Positions 1 to 6,518 of a DNA stretch of 8,105 bases are shown one piece after another. A program made the position numbers and the translations under genes. Positions within the stretch are counted from its first letter, which is position 1, and each line of letters starts with the position of its first letter. Below the pieces are notes generated by a model. It saw nothing but the letters and a program-made list of their open reading frames with translations, was not told where the DNA came from and ran no database searches. Source of the DNA: Candidatus Delongbacteria bacterium (lineage in GTDB: Bacteria > UBA4055); assembly GCA_013139625.1 (NCBI GenBank), contig WTAK01000152.1, forward strand, positions 1 through 8,105. The letters run 5' to 3'.

Positions 1-321
1 TGAATCATTTCTGTATACTTTTGAGATATTTTCCATACCGGCATCACCAGTCATAAGAAGATCCAGATCTCCATCGTTATCATAATCTCCCCAATCAGAA
101 TTACCACCGCTAACACCTAGTATTCCTGCTTGAATATCTGTAAATATTCCAGAATCGTTCTTATAAATCAACGACATATCAGAAGATTTGCTTGAATCTA
201 CTTTTTTGGAATAATGGCCACTTATAAATAGATCCAGATCTCCATCATTATCATAATCTCCCCAAGATGTATCTCTCCCACTCATTCCAGGAATTGAAGT
301 TGACACTTCAGTAAATGATGA
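1..321 (-). repeat. Second VCBS/FG-GAP blade array, two copies seen, continues past the left edge
   Basis: Two further WGDYDNDGDLDL units, with Trp codons at 262-264 and 91-93, 171 bp apart. They follow the second Fn3 domain of the large gene. The sequence near position 1 (SKVYRNDS) is the middle of a blade, so more copies are expected outside the window. Both visible copies keep the full D-x-D-x-D-G loop. Confidence 0.88.
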
Positions 322-3099
322 ATAACCTGTTCTGGTTGAAATTGTATTACTATTTGTACTTGAACCTCCTGAATTAGATGCTCTTATCCTGTAGTAGTAA
401 TCAGTATTTATATCTAGTCCTACTATCGTGTAGGATGTAACATTTCCAACATCGAGATTGCTAAAACCTGTTACTAAAGAAGTAAATTCAGCATCTGAAG
501 CAACATCAAGATTATAATACTCAGCCCCTGTTGATTCCATCCAGTTTGCCTTGAATGTATTTATACCTTCATTTGATGCAGCCAGTGCAATAGGATCTTC
601 AGGAAGATCAGGGACATTACCAACAGTGAATATTTGTTCCGGTGCAAAAGCTGATCCAGCAAATGCATGATCAACAGTCTGAACGCTCCATGTATATCTT
701 CCGACAGGAAGATCTTTGATAGTGTAATAATCTTTCTGCCCAGTATTTCCTGTTCTTACAATACTCCGGTATCCCGTTTCTGTATCACTCATAGGACTCA
801 TATTGAAATAGTTTTGACCAAATGGTCGTATAAATAGATTATATGACAACCCGTTCTGAGGTGTTTCACTATCAGATGCTATATCCCAATTAAAGTTCAC
901 TGAAGAACTATCAACTACACATGTTATGTTTGATGGAGAGTATGGAATTGTATTGGATATTGCAGAGTTATTCTTATAAAGTTTTGCAACTCCACCCGAC
1001 CCAGTATATCCAGTCTGTAGTAAGTCAAGATCACCATCATTATAATAATCTCCCCAGTCAAACGACCCTGAATTTGTTCCTGTTAAGTGTATCTCTAAAC
1101 AAGTAAATACACCTCCATCATTTGTGTATAATTTTGAAATATATTCGGATCCGTTATACCCCGATATAAGAATATCAAGATCACCGTCGTTATCGTGATC
1201 TGCCCAGGAAACTGAACCATTACCAAGTTCAGTTAATCCGGCATTAATGTCTGTAAATACACCTGAATCGTTTCTGTAGATTTTTGATATTCCTATATAA
1301 TCTGGCCAACCTGTAGTATAACCAATCAGAGCAAGGTCTTGATCACCATCGTTATCATAGTCACCCCAAGCTGATGAGCCAAATTCAACTCCGGGTAGAC
1401 CAGCGCTGATCTCAGTAAATACACCTTCATTATTATTATAAATAATTGATATACAATTCCACGAGGGATCCTTTCCTGTCAATAAGATATCAAGATCATC
1501 ATCATTATCATAATCACACCAAGATACAGAACTATCCTGAACTCCCTGCAGACCCGCTGCAATATCTACAAATACGCCGTTGTTATTCTGATATATCTTT
1601 GAGATCATACCTTCGGAAGAATATCCCGTATGAAGTACATCAAGATCTCCATCATTATCATAGTCTCCCCAGGCTGAGGAACCATATTTTACTGGTGTTA
1701 ATCCAGGATTAATATTAGTAAAACTTCCTAAATCGTTCCTATAGATAAAAACATAACCATCTCCATAGGGTTTTTTTCCTGTTAGCAAAAGGTCAAGATC
1801 TCCGTCATTATCATAATCTCCCCAAGAAACTGACGGTCTTTGTAGTCCAAATAGCCCCGCATCAATATTAGTGAATGAGTTGTTGTTATTCTCATATATA
1901 GCTGCAAAGCCATTGTAGGAATTACCATAGTAACCTGATATGACAAAATCAAGATCTCCATCATTATCATAATCTCCCCAATCTGCAGAGCTCTGCCATA
2001 CTGCTTGAAAATCCGTATCAATTACTTCATAAAGAGGATTATATGAGTATAAATAAGGATAGCTATCATTAAATCTCGAGTCAATATTCCAGTAACCACG
2101 ATCCCCGTTCACTGATTCTGCAATAAAATTCCAGCCAGAGTCAGTGAATGTAGTCAAAGTTTTCATCTCTGTTGTAGTTTTCCCAGTGCCCCCAGAAGAT
2201 GTTCCCATTTCTGATGTATCAATATCCCAAAAACTGCTAGTGGCGAGAGAGCTTGATTTATAACCTATCAAACCACCTGTAAAATTTACTCCGGATACTG
2301 ATCCAGTGCTGTAACAATTCAATAGTAAGCTTCCTCCAATGTGATTCCCGGTCATTCCTCCTACAAATTCATCTCCTGTAACATTTGAAAGTGAATAGCT
2401 ATTCTCAATAGATGAACCATTGTTGTAACCACTTATCCCACCAACATATGCTATAGCAGTTACATTACCAGTTGAAAAACATTCAGAGATTATTGAGTTG
2501 GTATAATTGAATCCAATTAAACCACCTACTGTCGCTGTACCTGTAATATTAATATTTGCAGTCGATCTGGTAATATTTGAATTTAAATTATATCCTGCAA
2601 TTCCCCCAACATAATAAGTTCCTTGCAGTGTTCCAGTTACAGTACAGTTACTGATATTCGAATTATTATTATAACCAATTAAACTCCCTGAATAATTACT
2701 ACCTGAAATATCTATATTTTCTAATTGTATATTTTTTATATCAGCACCATCTGTTTTTCCGAACAAACCAATATAATTTGATGTGGTATTAATGTACAAA
2801 CCAACTATTTCATGCCCTAAACCATCGTATGAACCTGAAAATTCTATTGTTTCATTACCTATTGGAGACCAACCTGAACCTTCAAACCAAGTACTTGTTG
2901 ATGAAGCATCAATATCATTTGTCTGAATGTAATAATAATCCCACTTATAATTTAAAGAAGCTATCCAATAAAGATTTTCTAGACTAGAGATCTGATACGG
3001 ACTTGATTCATATCCAGTACCTACAGATGGAGCAATAGCAGTTTGTGAGTAAGTAAAAACTGTCATCAATAAAAAAAACATTAACATTAATTTCTTCAT
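1..3099 (-). CDS. Large secreted GLUG / VCBS (FG-GAP) beta-propeller / Fn3 protein, C-terminus cut by the window edge
   Basis: The frame is open from ATG at 3099-3097 to position 1 (1033 codons, no stop), so the C-terminus lies outside. ATG is supported by AGAAGGT 6 nt upstream. Residues 1 to about 18 form a signal peptide (MKK, hydrophobic core, then TYS before Gln19). Residues about 134-330 carry GLUG-type repeats (GGIAGYN, GGLIGFN, GGISGYN, GGLIGYK) closed by the usual FWD...GGTGKTT...GWNF cap. Residues about 357-713 hold seven VCBS/FG-GAP blades, with the Trp of WGDYDNDGDLD at 374, 426, 477, 527, 578, 632 and 682. Residues about 720-826 are an Fn3-like domain of the kind that accompanies such blades (GLSYNLFIRPFG, GRYTWSVQTVDHAFAGS). 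Residues about 830-924 are a second Fn3. Blades resume with Trp at 946 and 1003. By family knowledge, DxDxDG blade loops bind calcium. Binding or adhesion at the surface is inferred; no catalytic motif is visible. A T9SS sorting domain is expected beyond the edge but not seen. It is the second gene of a leftward pair, 18 nt after the beta-helix gene. Confidence 0.93.
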   Translation of the reverse strand, partial: MKKLMLMFFLLMTVFTYSQTAIAPSVGTGYESSPYQISSLENLYWIASLNYKWDYYYIQTNDIDASSTSTWFEGSGWSPIGNETIEFSGSYDGLGHEIVGLYINTTSNYIGLFGKTDGADIKNIQLENIDISGSNYSGSLIGYNNNSNISNCTVTGTLQGTYYVGGIAGYNLNSNITRSTANINITGTATVGGLIGFNYTNSIISECFSTGNVTAIAYVGGISGYNNGSSIENSYSLSNVTGDEFVGGMTGNHIGGSLLLNCYSTGSVSGVNFTGGLIGYKSSSLATSSFWDIDTSEMGTSSGGTGKTTTEMKTLTTFTDSGWNFIAESVNGDRGYWNIDSRFNDSYPYLYSYNPLYEVIDTDFQAVWQSSADWGDYDNDGDLDFVISGYYGNSYNGFAAIYENNNNSFTNIDAGLFGLQRPSVSWGDYDNDGDLDLLLTGKKPYGDGYVFIYRNDLGSFTNINPGLTPVKYGSSAWGDYDNDGDLDVLHTGYSSEGMISKIYQNNNGVFVDIAAGLQGVQDSSVSWCDYDNDDDLDILLTGKDPSWNCISIIYNNNEGVFTEISAGLPGVEFGSSAWGDYDNDGDQDLALIGYTTGWPDYIGISKIYRNDSGVFTDINAGLTELGNGSVSWADHDNDGDLDILISGYNGSEYISKLYTNDGGVFTCLEIHLTGTNSGSFDWGDYYNDGDLDLLQTGYTGSGGVAKLYKNNSAISNTIPYSPSNITCVVDSSSVNFNWDIASDSETPQNGLSYNLFIRPFGQNYFNMSPMSDTETGYRSIVRTGNTGQKDYYTIKDLPVGRYTWSVQTVDHAFAGSAFAPEQIFTVGNVPDLPEDPIALAASNEGINTFKANWMESTGAEYYNLDVASDAEFTSLVTGFSNLDVGNVTSYTIVGLDINTDYYYRIRASNSGGSSTNSNTISTRTGYSSFTEVSTSIPGMSGRDTSWGDYDNDGDLDLFISGHYSKKVDSSKSSDMSLIYKNDSGIFTDIQAGILGVSGGNSDWGDYDNDGDLDLLMTGDAGMENISKVYRNDS
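961..2031 (-). repeat. Seven tandem VCBS/FG-GAP blade repeats, period 150-162 bp
   Basis: In-frame repeats inside the large leftward gene. The invariant Trp codon occurs at 1978, 1822, 1669, 1519, 1366, 1204 and 1054 (lower coordinate), giving steps of 156, 153, 150, 153, 162 and 150 bp (50-54 residues). Each unit reads roughly WGDYDNDGDLDLLLTG, then K-x-Y-x-N-x-G-x-F-x-x-I-x-A-G-L. The DNA of the core motif is nearly identical between copies, with variants of CATCATTATCATAATCTCC on the plus strand. The count of seven matches the seven-bladed propeller formed by FG-GAP repeats in integrin alpha chains. Confidence 0.93.
2110..2700 (-). repeat. GLUG repeat region with C-terminal cap
   Basis: About five to six units of 25-30 residues (residues about 134-330 of the large gene) follow the pattern GG-[LI]-x-GYN-x-x-S-x-I-x-x-C-[YF]-S-T-G-N-V. 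Clear copies read GGLIGFNYTNSIISECFSTG and NHIGGSLLLNCYSTGSV. The last copy runs into the typical closing segment FWDIDTSEMGTSSGGTGKTT. GLUG repeats are known from bacterial surface proteins and form a right-handed helical or beta-solenoid stack. The first copy, SGSLIGYNNNSNISNCTVTG, is less regular. Confidence 0.85.
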
Positions 3100-3105
3100 A
3101 ATATT

Positions 3106-3112
3106 ACCTTCT
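3106..3112 (-). promoter_or_regulatory. Ribosome binding site of the large GLUG/VCBS gene
   Basis: AGAAGGT on the minus strand, 6 nt before the ATG at 3099-3097, within the 18-nt gap after the stop of the beta-helix gene. The gap leaves no room for a separate promoter or terminator, which supports co-transcription. Confidence 0.75.
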
Positions 3113-3117
3113 ATTAA

Positions 3118-5145
3118 TTATTTTAAAAGCATCATCTTCTTATTCGAAACAACCTTTTCATCAACACTTAATCTATAAAAATAAATCCCACTTGTAAGCA
3201 TTGAAGCATTGAATTTCACTTCGTGCGATCCTTTATTCTGCTTTGAATCCACTAGATCAACTAATTCTCTACCGAGTATATCATATACCTTCAGATGTAC
3301 TTGAGCATTATTCATAAGCGAATAACTTATCGTAGTCTCAGGATTAAACGGATTAGGGTAATTCTGTTCGAGTGTATAATTTCCAATTATCAATTCTTCA
3401 TTGTCAATATCAGTGGAGTGAGAATCATATTCATACACTCCCATATCAACTATCTCAGATCCATTACCATCTCCATCCCAGATACGGTAGTTATTATCAA
3501 AATCAGCAATCGGAAATTCATAGCCATCTATAGTATTCGTACCTGCATCTATACATGGAGAACCTGATTGAAGTCTGTAGTCTCCATTGCCAACATCCTC
3601 AAACATAGGATCCATTGAAATATTGAACCAGGGATCACAAGAATCTCCATTTGAGTTTGTTGTAACAAGATTACCCAAATATTGATTGCAATTATAAAAA
3701 TCTGAGCCTGTATTACTATAAACATTACAATGTGCTATTTCATGATCTATACTTGAACTGGACAAATAAACTCCATAACTGGAATTATTTGAAATAATAC
3801 TATTATAGATGTCTATACTTTTGTAAGAATATACACCTTCACCATCATTTCTTGAAATAACTGAATTGTTTACAATGAAACTATCACAATTATTAAATAT
3901 CCCCCCACCCAGTCCTGACGTAGAAGTATTCGAATAAATAATAGAGTTATCTATTGTTATTGAACCAGATAAAGCGTAAATACCTCCTCCATTCCATGAT
4001 GATTCATTATCTGAAATAATACTATTTGAAATTTTGACATCTCCTGAGCTTATTATTCCACCACCATGAGTACCTGTTCTATTTGAAATTATCTTAGAAT
4101 TTCTTATTTCTGCACTACCACCTTCAATCCTCAATCCACCAAATGGATAAGAATAATGGCTATACACCATGTTATTTTCATTATTACTAATAATAGTTGA
4201 ATCTATATCTACTATCGAACCAATACAAATAATTCCTCCACCACTGACACCATAATTATCACTAATCTCTGATGACAAGATATTCAATTCAGAGTCATCA
4301 CAGTAAATACCTCCGTAGCCCGTACTTCTGTTACCAGAAATGGTTGTATTCAGCATAGTAAGTTCAGAACCTAAAATAGCTAATCCTGCTTTAAAATTGT
4401 CTTTAATAGTACAATTTGAGATTTTTGGTGACGCATTACTAGTTATTCTAACACCACCTGAAATATTGTTTGAATCATTATTTCTTATCAGACAATTGTT
4501 TATTGTAGGTGACCTATACGTGATGAGTAAACCATGGTCAATTGAACTTTCTATAATTGCATGGTTAATTATAGTATTATCGTCAGCTGACCATCGTATT
4601 GTAATACCATTCCAGTTTGAACCAGGCAATGAGGTAAAAACAATATTGTCACTTTCTGTACCTTCTGCTATAAGCAAACCATAGATATCAAATTCAGTAC
4701 CTTGATTAAACTTGAGTGTAACTCCGGGCTCAATTATCAGTGTATCACCTTGCTCTATTGTAAGTGTTTCTGTAACTTCATACTCTCCGGTAGGTAAAAC
4801 TCCGTTTATTGATCCAAAAACACCATTTTTACTCTCTAAAATAACATCCTGAATTGTATTATCCGAGTAAAGATTTAAAGCAGAAATTGACATTGGTAAA
4901 AAATTATATGATTTGGAATAACTCACATCATAAAGACCTGCCTCAACATCTGCACATAAATAATAACCCGTAGAATCAGTGTATACTGTATAATCGAAAT
5001 TTGTATCGGGTGCTACTCTTTGTAAAAACACTTCAATTCCACTGTGATCAGTTTCTCCTTCAAGGAAAGCATAACCATCAACTGTAACAGAGAATAATGA
5101 AGCTAAATTTATTAAAAATATGATACCTGTAATTATTTTCTTCAA
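3118..5145 (-). CDS. T9SS-exported parallel beta-helix protein with N-terminal carboxypeptidase-regulatory-like domain
   Basis: A complete gene of 675 residues that starts with TTG at 5145-5143. AAGGAGG lies 5 nt upstream, and no in-frame ATG occurs between the upstream stop and this codon. Residues 1-19 are a signal peptide (MKK, hydrophobic core, ending SLFS). Residues about 20-103 resemble a carboxypeptidase-regulatory/SdrD-B-like beta-sandwich (VDGYAFLEGE, DSTGYYLCADVEAGLYDV). Residues about 125-515 are a right-handed parallel beta-helix of 20-25-residue coils rich in Asn, Ser and Ile (NCLIRNN, GGIYCDD, SGGGIICIG, THGGGIISSG, NGGGIYALSG). Residues 522-588 contain DYRLQSGSPCIDAGT and DMGVYEYD, the segment that often closes such helices in this group. 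Residues 589-675 are a T9SS type A sorting domain: NYPNPFNPET, VYDILGRELV, LTSGIYFYRL, and a short basic end. By family knowledge this domain directs export through the outer membrane and is then cleaved. The helix could bind or cleave polysaccharide, but no lyase-type catalytic set is recognisable, so function is open. First gene of the leftward operon. Confidence 0.93.
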   Translation of the reverse strand: MKKIITGIIFLINLASLFSVTVDGYAFLEGETDHSGIEVFLQRVAPDTNFDYTVYTDSTGYYLCADVEAGLYDVSYSKSYNFLPMSISALNLYSDNTIQDVILESKNGVFGSINGVLPTGEYEVTETLTIEQGDTLIIEPGVTLKFNQGTEFDIYGLLIAEGTESDNIVFTSLPGSNWNGITIRWSADDNTIINHAIIESSIDHGLLITYRSPTINNCLIRNNDSNNISGGVRITSNASPKISNCTIKDNFKAGLAILGSELTMLNTTISGNRSTGYGGIYCDDSELNILSSEISDNYGVSGGGIICIGSIVDIDSTIISNNENNMVYSHYSYPFGGLRIEGGSAEIRNSKIISNRTGTHGGGIISSGDVKISNSIISDNESSWNGGGIYALSGSITIDNSIIYSNTSTSGLGGGIFNNCDSFIVNNSVISRNDGEGVYSYKSIDIYNSIISNNSSYGVYLSSSSIDHEIAHCNVYSNTGSDFYNCNQYLGNLVTTNSNGDSCDPWFNISMDPMFEDVGNGDYRLQSGSPCIDAGTNTIDGYEFPIADFDNNYRIWDGDGNGSEIVDMGVYEYDSHSTDIDNEELIIGNYTLEQNYPNPFNPETTISYSLMNNAQVHLKVYDILGRELVDLVDSKQNKGSHEVKFNASMLTSGIYFYRLSVDEKVVSNKKMMLLK

Positions 5146-5150
5146 AAATC

Positions 5151-5157
5151 CCTCCTT
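5151..5157 (-). promoter_or_regulatory. Ribosome binding site that decides a TTG start
   Basis: AAGGAGG on the minus strand, 5 nt before TTG at 5145-5143. It is a strong Shine-Dalgarno match, and the frame has no ATG between the upstream stop and the signal peptide, so TTG is the best start. Confidence 0.85.
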
Positions 5158-5215
5158 AATTCTACATTAACAACGACATAAACTTCAGCCGATATTGAAA
5201 AATCACTTATTAATA

Positions 5216-5244
5216 ATAATACATTCAATTCGCTAAGTATGCAA
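5216..5244 (-). promoter_or_regulatory. Candidate promoter for the leftward operon
   Basis: Read on the minus strand, TTGCAT (5244-5239) and TATTAT (5221-5216) are 17 nt apart. A run of nine A (5254-5246) lies just upstream of the -35, like an UP element. Transcription would start near 5209, giving a leader of about 64 nt before the TTG start. In such AT-rich DNA a TATTAT box is weak evidence alone. The 17-nt spacing, the A-tract and the shared CATACTTAG element raise confidence. Confidence 0.5.
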
Positions 5245-5337
5245 CTTTTTTTTTATTAATTATGTAAAGAGAGAATGAATTAACTTTTATAATGTTTATC
5301 AACCAAATCATTTCAATAATTTGATTGACATACTTAG
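5233..5337. repeat. Perfect 9-bp inverted repeat linking the two divergent promoters
   Basis: CTAAGTATG at 5233-5241 is the exact reverse complement of CATACTTAG at 5329-5337. The arms are 87 nt apart, so this is not a terminator hairpin. Each arm overlaps the -35 box or the adjacent spacer of one of the two divergent promoters, with nearly the same placement: TTGCATACTTAG leftward and TTGACATACTTAG rightward. It could be a pair of operator sites for one regulator; a chance match is possible because the region is AT-rich. Confidence 0.5.
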
Positions 5338-5353
5338 AAATAATTAGTATATT
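5325..5353 (+). promoter_or_regulatory. Near-consensus sigma70-type promoter for the rightward operon
   Basis: TTGACA (5325-5330) and TATATT (5348-5353) are separated by exactly 17 nt, which places transcription start near 5360. This leaves a leader of about 36 nt before the ATG at 5396. The -35 matches consensus in all six positions and the -10 in five of six. Its first spacer bases carry the CATACTTAG element shared with the leftward promoter. Confidence 0.75.
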
Positions 5354-5384
5354 AAAATAGAGGCATAATACATAGATTTTTTAG

Positions 5385-5390
5385 TGAGGA
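5385..5390 (+). promoter_or_regulatory. Ribosome binding site that selects ATG 5396 over GTG 5384
   Basis: TGAGGA lies 5 nt before the ATG at 5396. The alternative in-frame GTG at 5384 overlaps this element and is itself preceded only by A/T-rich sequence, so translation most likely starts at 5396. Confidence 0.75.
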
Positions 5391-5395
5391 TTGTC

Positions 5396-6517
5396 ATGAA
5401 TAAATTACGATATTATTTTTTAATCGCTATGATTATCTTATTTTTATTTAATCTGAAACTTAATGCGAATGATATTAAGGTTTCAAGTGAAAGATGGTTT
5501 GATTGGAATGGATCAGCTTGGGTTCAAACTAAATGGAAAAACTTTGAATTTGATTCGCTTGGAACTCTAGAGCAAATAGTTGATTATTATTACAATACTG
5601 AAGGAAATGTAACTTCCACTATTCCTTGGAACTGTACTTACTACGAAGATTACTATAAAATTTACCGAAGCTATACATGGACTGGGTATAAAGAAGGATA
5701 TACTGAAACTTATACTTATAAATATAATTTGGATGGTGTAATCACAGGATCCAGTTTTCATTGGGACTATTGGAGTATGAATGGTGGAGAGTATATGCAT
5801 TATGACACAGAATACTTTTATTCAAATGACCAATTGATAAAAACAGAAACCGATTATGAGGGAAGTTATCCTGATTACGATACAAATATTTACTTCACAT
5901 ATGAAGAGCATAGTAGAATATTATCTAAAACCAAACAAATTTATTCAAACAGTCAGTGGTTAGATAAAGAGCGTACTATCTGGACTTATGATGGTGATGT
6001 TGGAACTGGTGTTACTGAAATTTATAAAAATACTGTTTGGATATTCACTGCAAATAAATTTCGTGATATAAACGATTCTTATCTACCGATCACTGAAGAA
6101 AGACAATTCTGGTCTTGGGGTAAATTCATTAACAGCGAAAAAGATTTTTTATATTATGATGAAAATCCAGCAAAAGAAGCTACACTACCTTATCAATATT
6201 TAGTTGACACACAAACTTATGTATACGATGAAATATTGGAAACGTATGTCAAAGATCATCGATATTACATTTACTACGATGATTTTACTTCTTTAGTTGC
6301 ACCATCAAATATTTCATCCTCTATTATTAATGATCAAATTAAACTTACATGGGAAGCGGTTAGTGGTGCTGATGGATACTATGTTTATTCATCCACGGAT
6401 CCAAATGGTACTTTCGAAATTGATACTACCGGTACTTTTGAAGGAACTCAATGGACTGCACCGATAACTGAAAAGAAAAAGTTTTATAAGATAACTTCGA
6501 TGAAGGAGGATAAATAA
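5396..6517 (+). CDS. Exported aromatic-rich repeat protein with C-terminal Fn3-like domain, function unknown
   Basis: A complete gene of 373 residues. I start it at ATG 5396, with TGAGGA 5 nt upstream. An in-frame GTG at 5384 would add four residues but overlaps that ribosome binding site and lacks one of its own. Residues 1-24 are a signal peptide (MNKLRYY, long hydrophobic core, ending LNA before Asn25). Residues about 25-300 are unusually rich in Tyr, Trp, Thr, Asp and Glu. They contain loosely repeated units such as WFDWNGSAWVQTKW, YSNSQWLDKERTIWTYDG and YKNTVWIFTANKF, a pattern reminiscent of WxxY/YD-type surface repeats; I cannot assign a named family. Residues about 302-373 look like one Fn3/Ig-like domain (PSNIS, IKLTWEAVSGADGYYVYSS, KKKFYKIT). 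No lipobox and no T9SS sorting domain is present, so it may stay in the periplasm or attach to a partner. It is followed after 1 nt by the Asp-box gene, so the two are almost certainly co-transcribed and may act together. Confidence 0.88.
   Translation: MNKLRYYFLIAMIILFLFNLKLNANDIKVSSERWFDWNGSAWVQTKWKNFEFDSLGTLEQIVDYYYNTEGNVTSTIPWNCTYYEDYYKIYRSYTWTGYKEGYTETYTYKYNLDGVITGSSFHWDYWSMNGGEYMHYDTEYFYSNDQLIKTETDYEGSYPDYDTNIYFTYEEHSRILSKTKQIYSNSQWLDKERTIWTYDGDVGTGVTEIYKNTVWIFTANKFRDINDSYLPITEERQFWSWGKFINSEKDFLYYDENPAKEATLPYQYLVDTQTYVYDEILETYVKDHRYYIYYDDFTSLVAPSNISSSIINDQIKLTWEAVSGADGYYVYSSTDPNGTFEIDTTGTFEGTQWTAPITEKKKFYKITSMKEDK
6503..6510 (+). promoter_or_regulatory. Ribosome binding site of the Asp-box gene, inside the upstream gene
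   Basis: AAGGAGGA lies within the last codons of the preceding gene, 8 nt before the ATG at 6519. The stop TAA (6515-6517) and this ATG are 1 nt apart, so translational coupling is likely. Confidence 0.85.
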
Positions 6518-6518
6518 A

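Larger units (their letters stand above)
5146..5395. other. Divergent intergenic region, 250 bp, the only sizeable gene-free stretch
   Basis: This very AT-rich region separates the leftward and rightward operons. It holds the two opposed promoters, the shared inverted repeat, a run of nine T (5246-5254) and the two ribosome binding sites. I see no small ORF with a convincing start, no RNA gene and no rho-independent terminator here. TATAAT at 5288-5293 lacks a -35 at proper distance. Confidence 0.8.

Noticed and set aside
921..1106. Plus-strand open frame of 61 codons
   Set aside because: It lies wholly inside the leftward VCBS gene, has no ribosome binding site, and its HHHY motif is the antisense of the repeated blade core.
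1446..1712. Plus-strand open frame of 88 codons rich in His and Tyr
   Set aside because: Antisense shadow of the blade repeats; the repeated DHHHYHN segments mirror the DYDNDGD codons on the other strand.
1782..2021. Minus-strand open frame of 79 codons
   Set aside because: It is in another frame of the same strand as the large gene, whose frame stays open over the whole stretch and matches known blade repeats.
961..2031. Regularly spaced repeats as a CRISPR array
   Set aside because: The period of 150-162 bp is far too long, the units are in frame, and they encode VCBS/FG-GAP blades.
3295..4684. Two plus-strand open frames (3295-3567 and 4340-4684)
   Set aside because: Both are opposite the beta-helix/T9SS gene, lack ribosome binding sites and have no recognisable features.
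5285..5294. TATAAT at 5288-5293 as a rightward -10 box
   Set aside because: No acceptable -35 box lies 16-18 nt upstream, and the TTGACA/TATATT promoter nearer the gene is far better.
5304..5323. Short hairpin CAAAT/ATTTG with 10-nt loop upstream of the rightward promoter
   Set aside because: Five A/T-rich base pairs with no T-run; expected by chance and too weak for a terminator.
5384..5395. GTG at 5384 as start of the rightward gene
   Set aside because: It overlaps the TGAGGA ribosome binding site and has none of its own; ATG at 5396 is correctly spaced.
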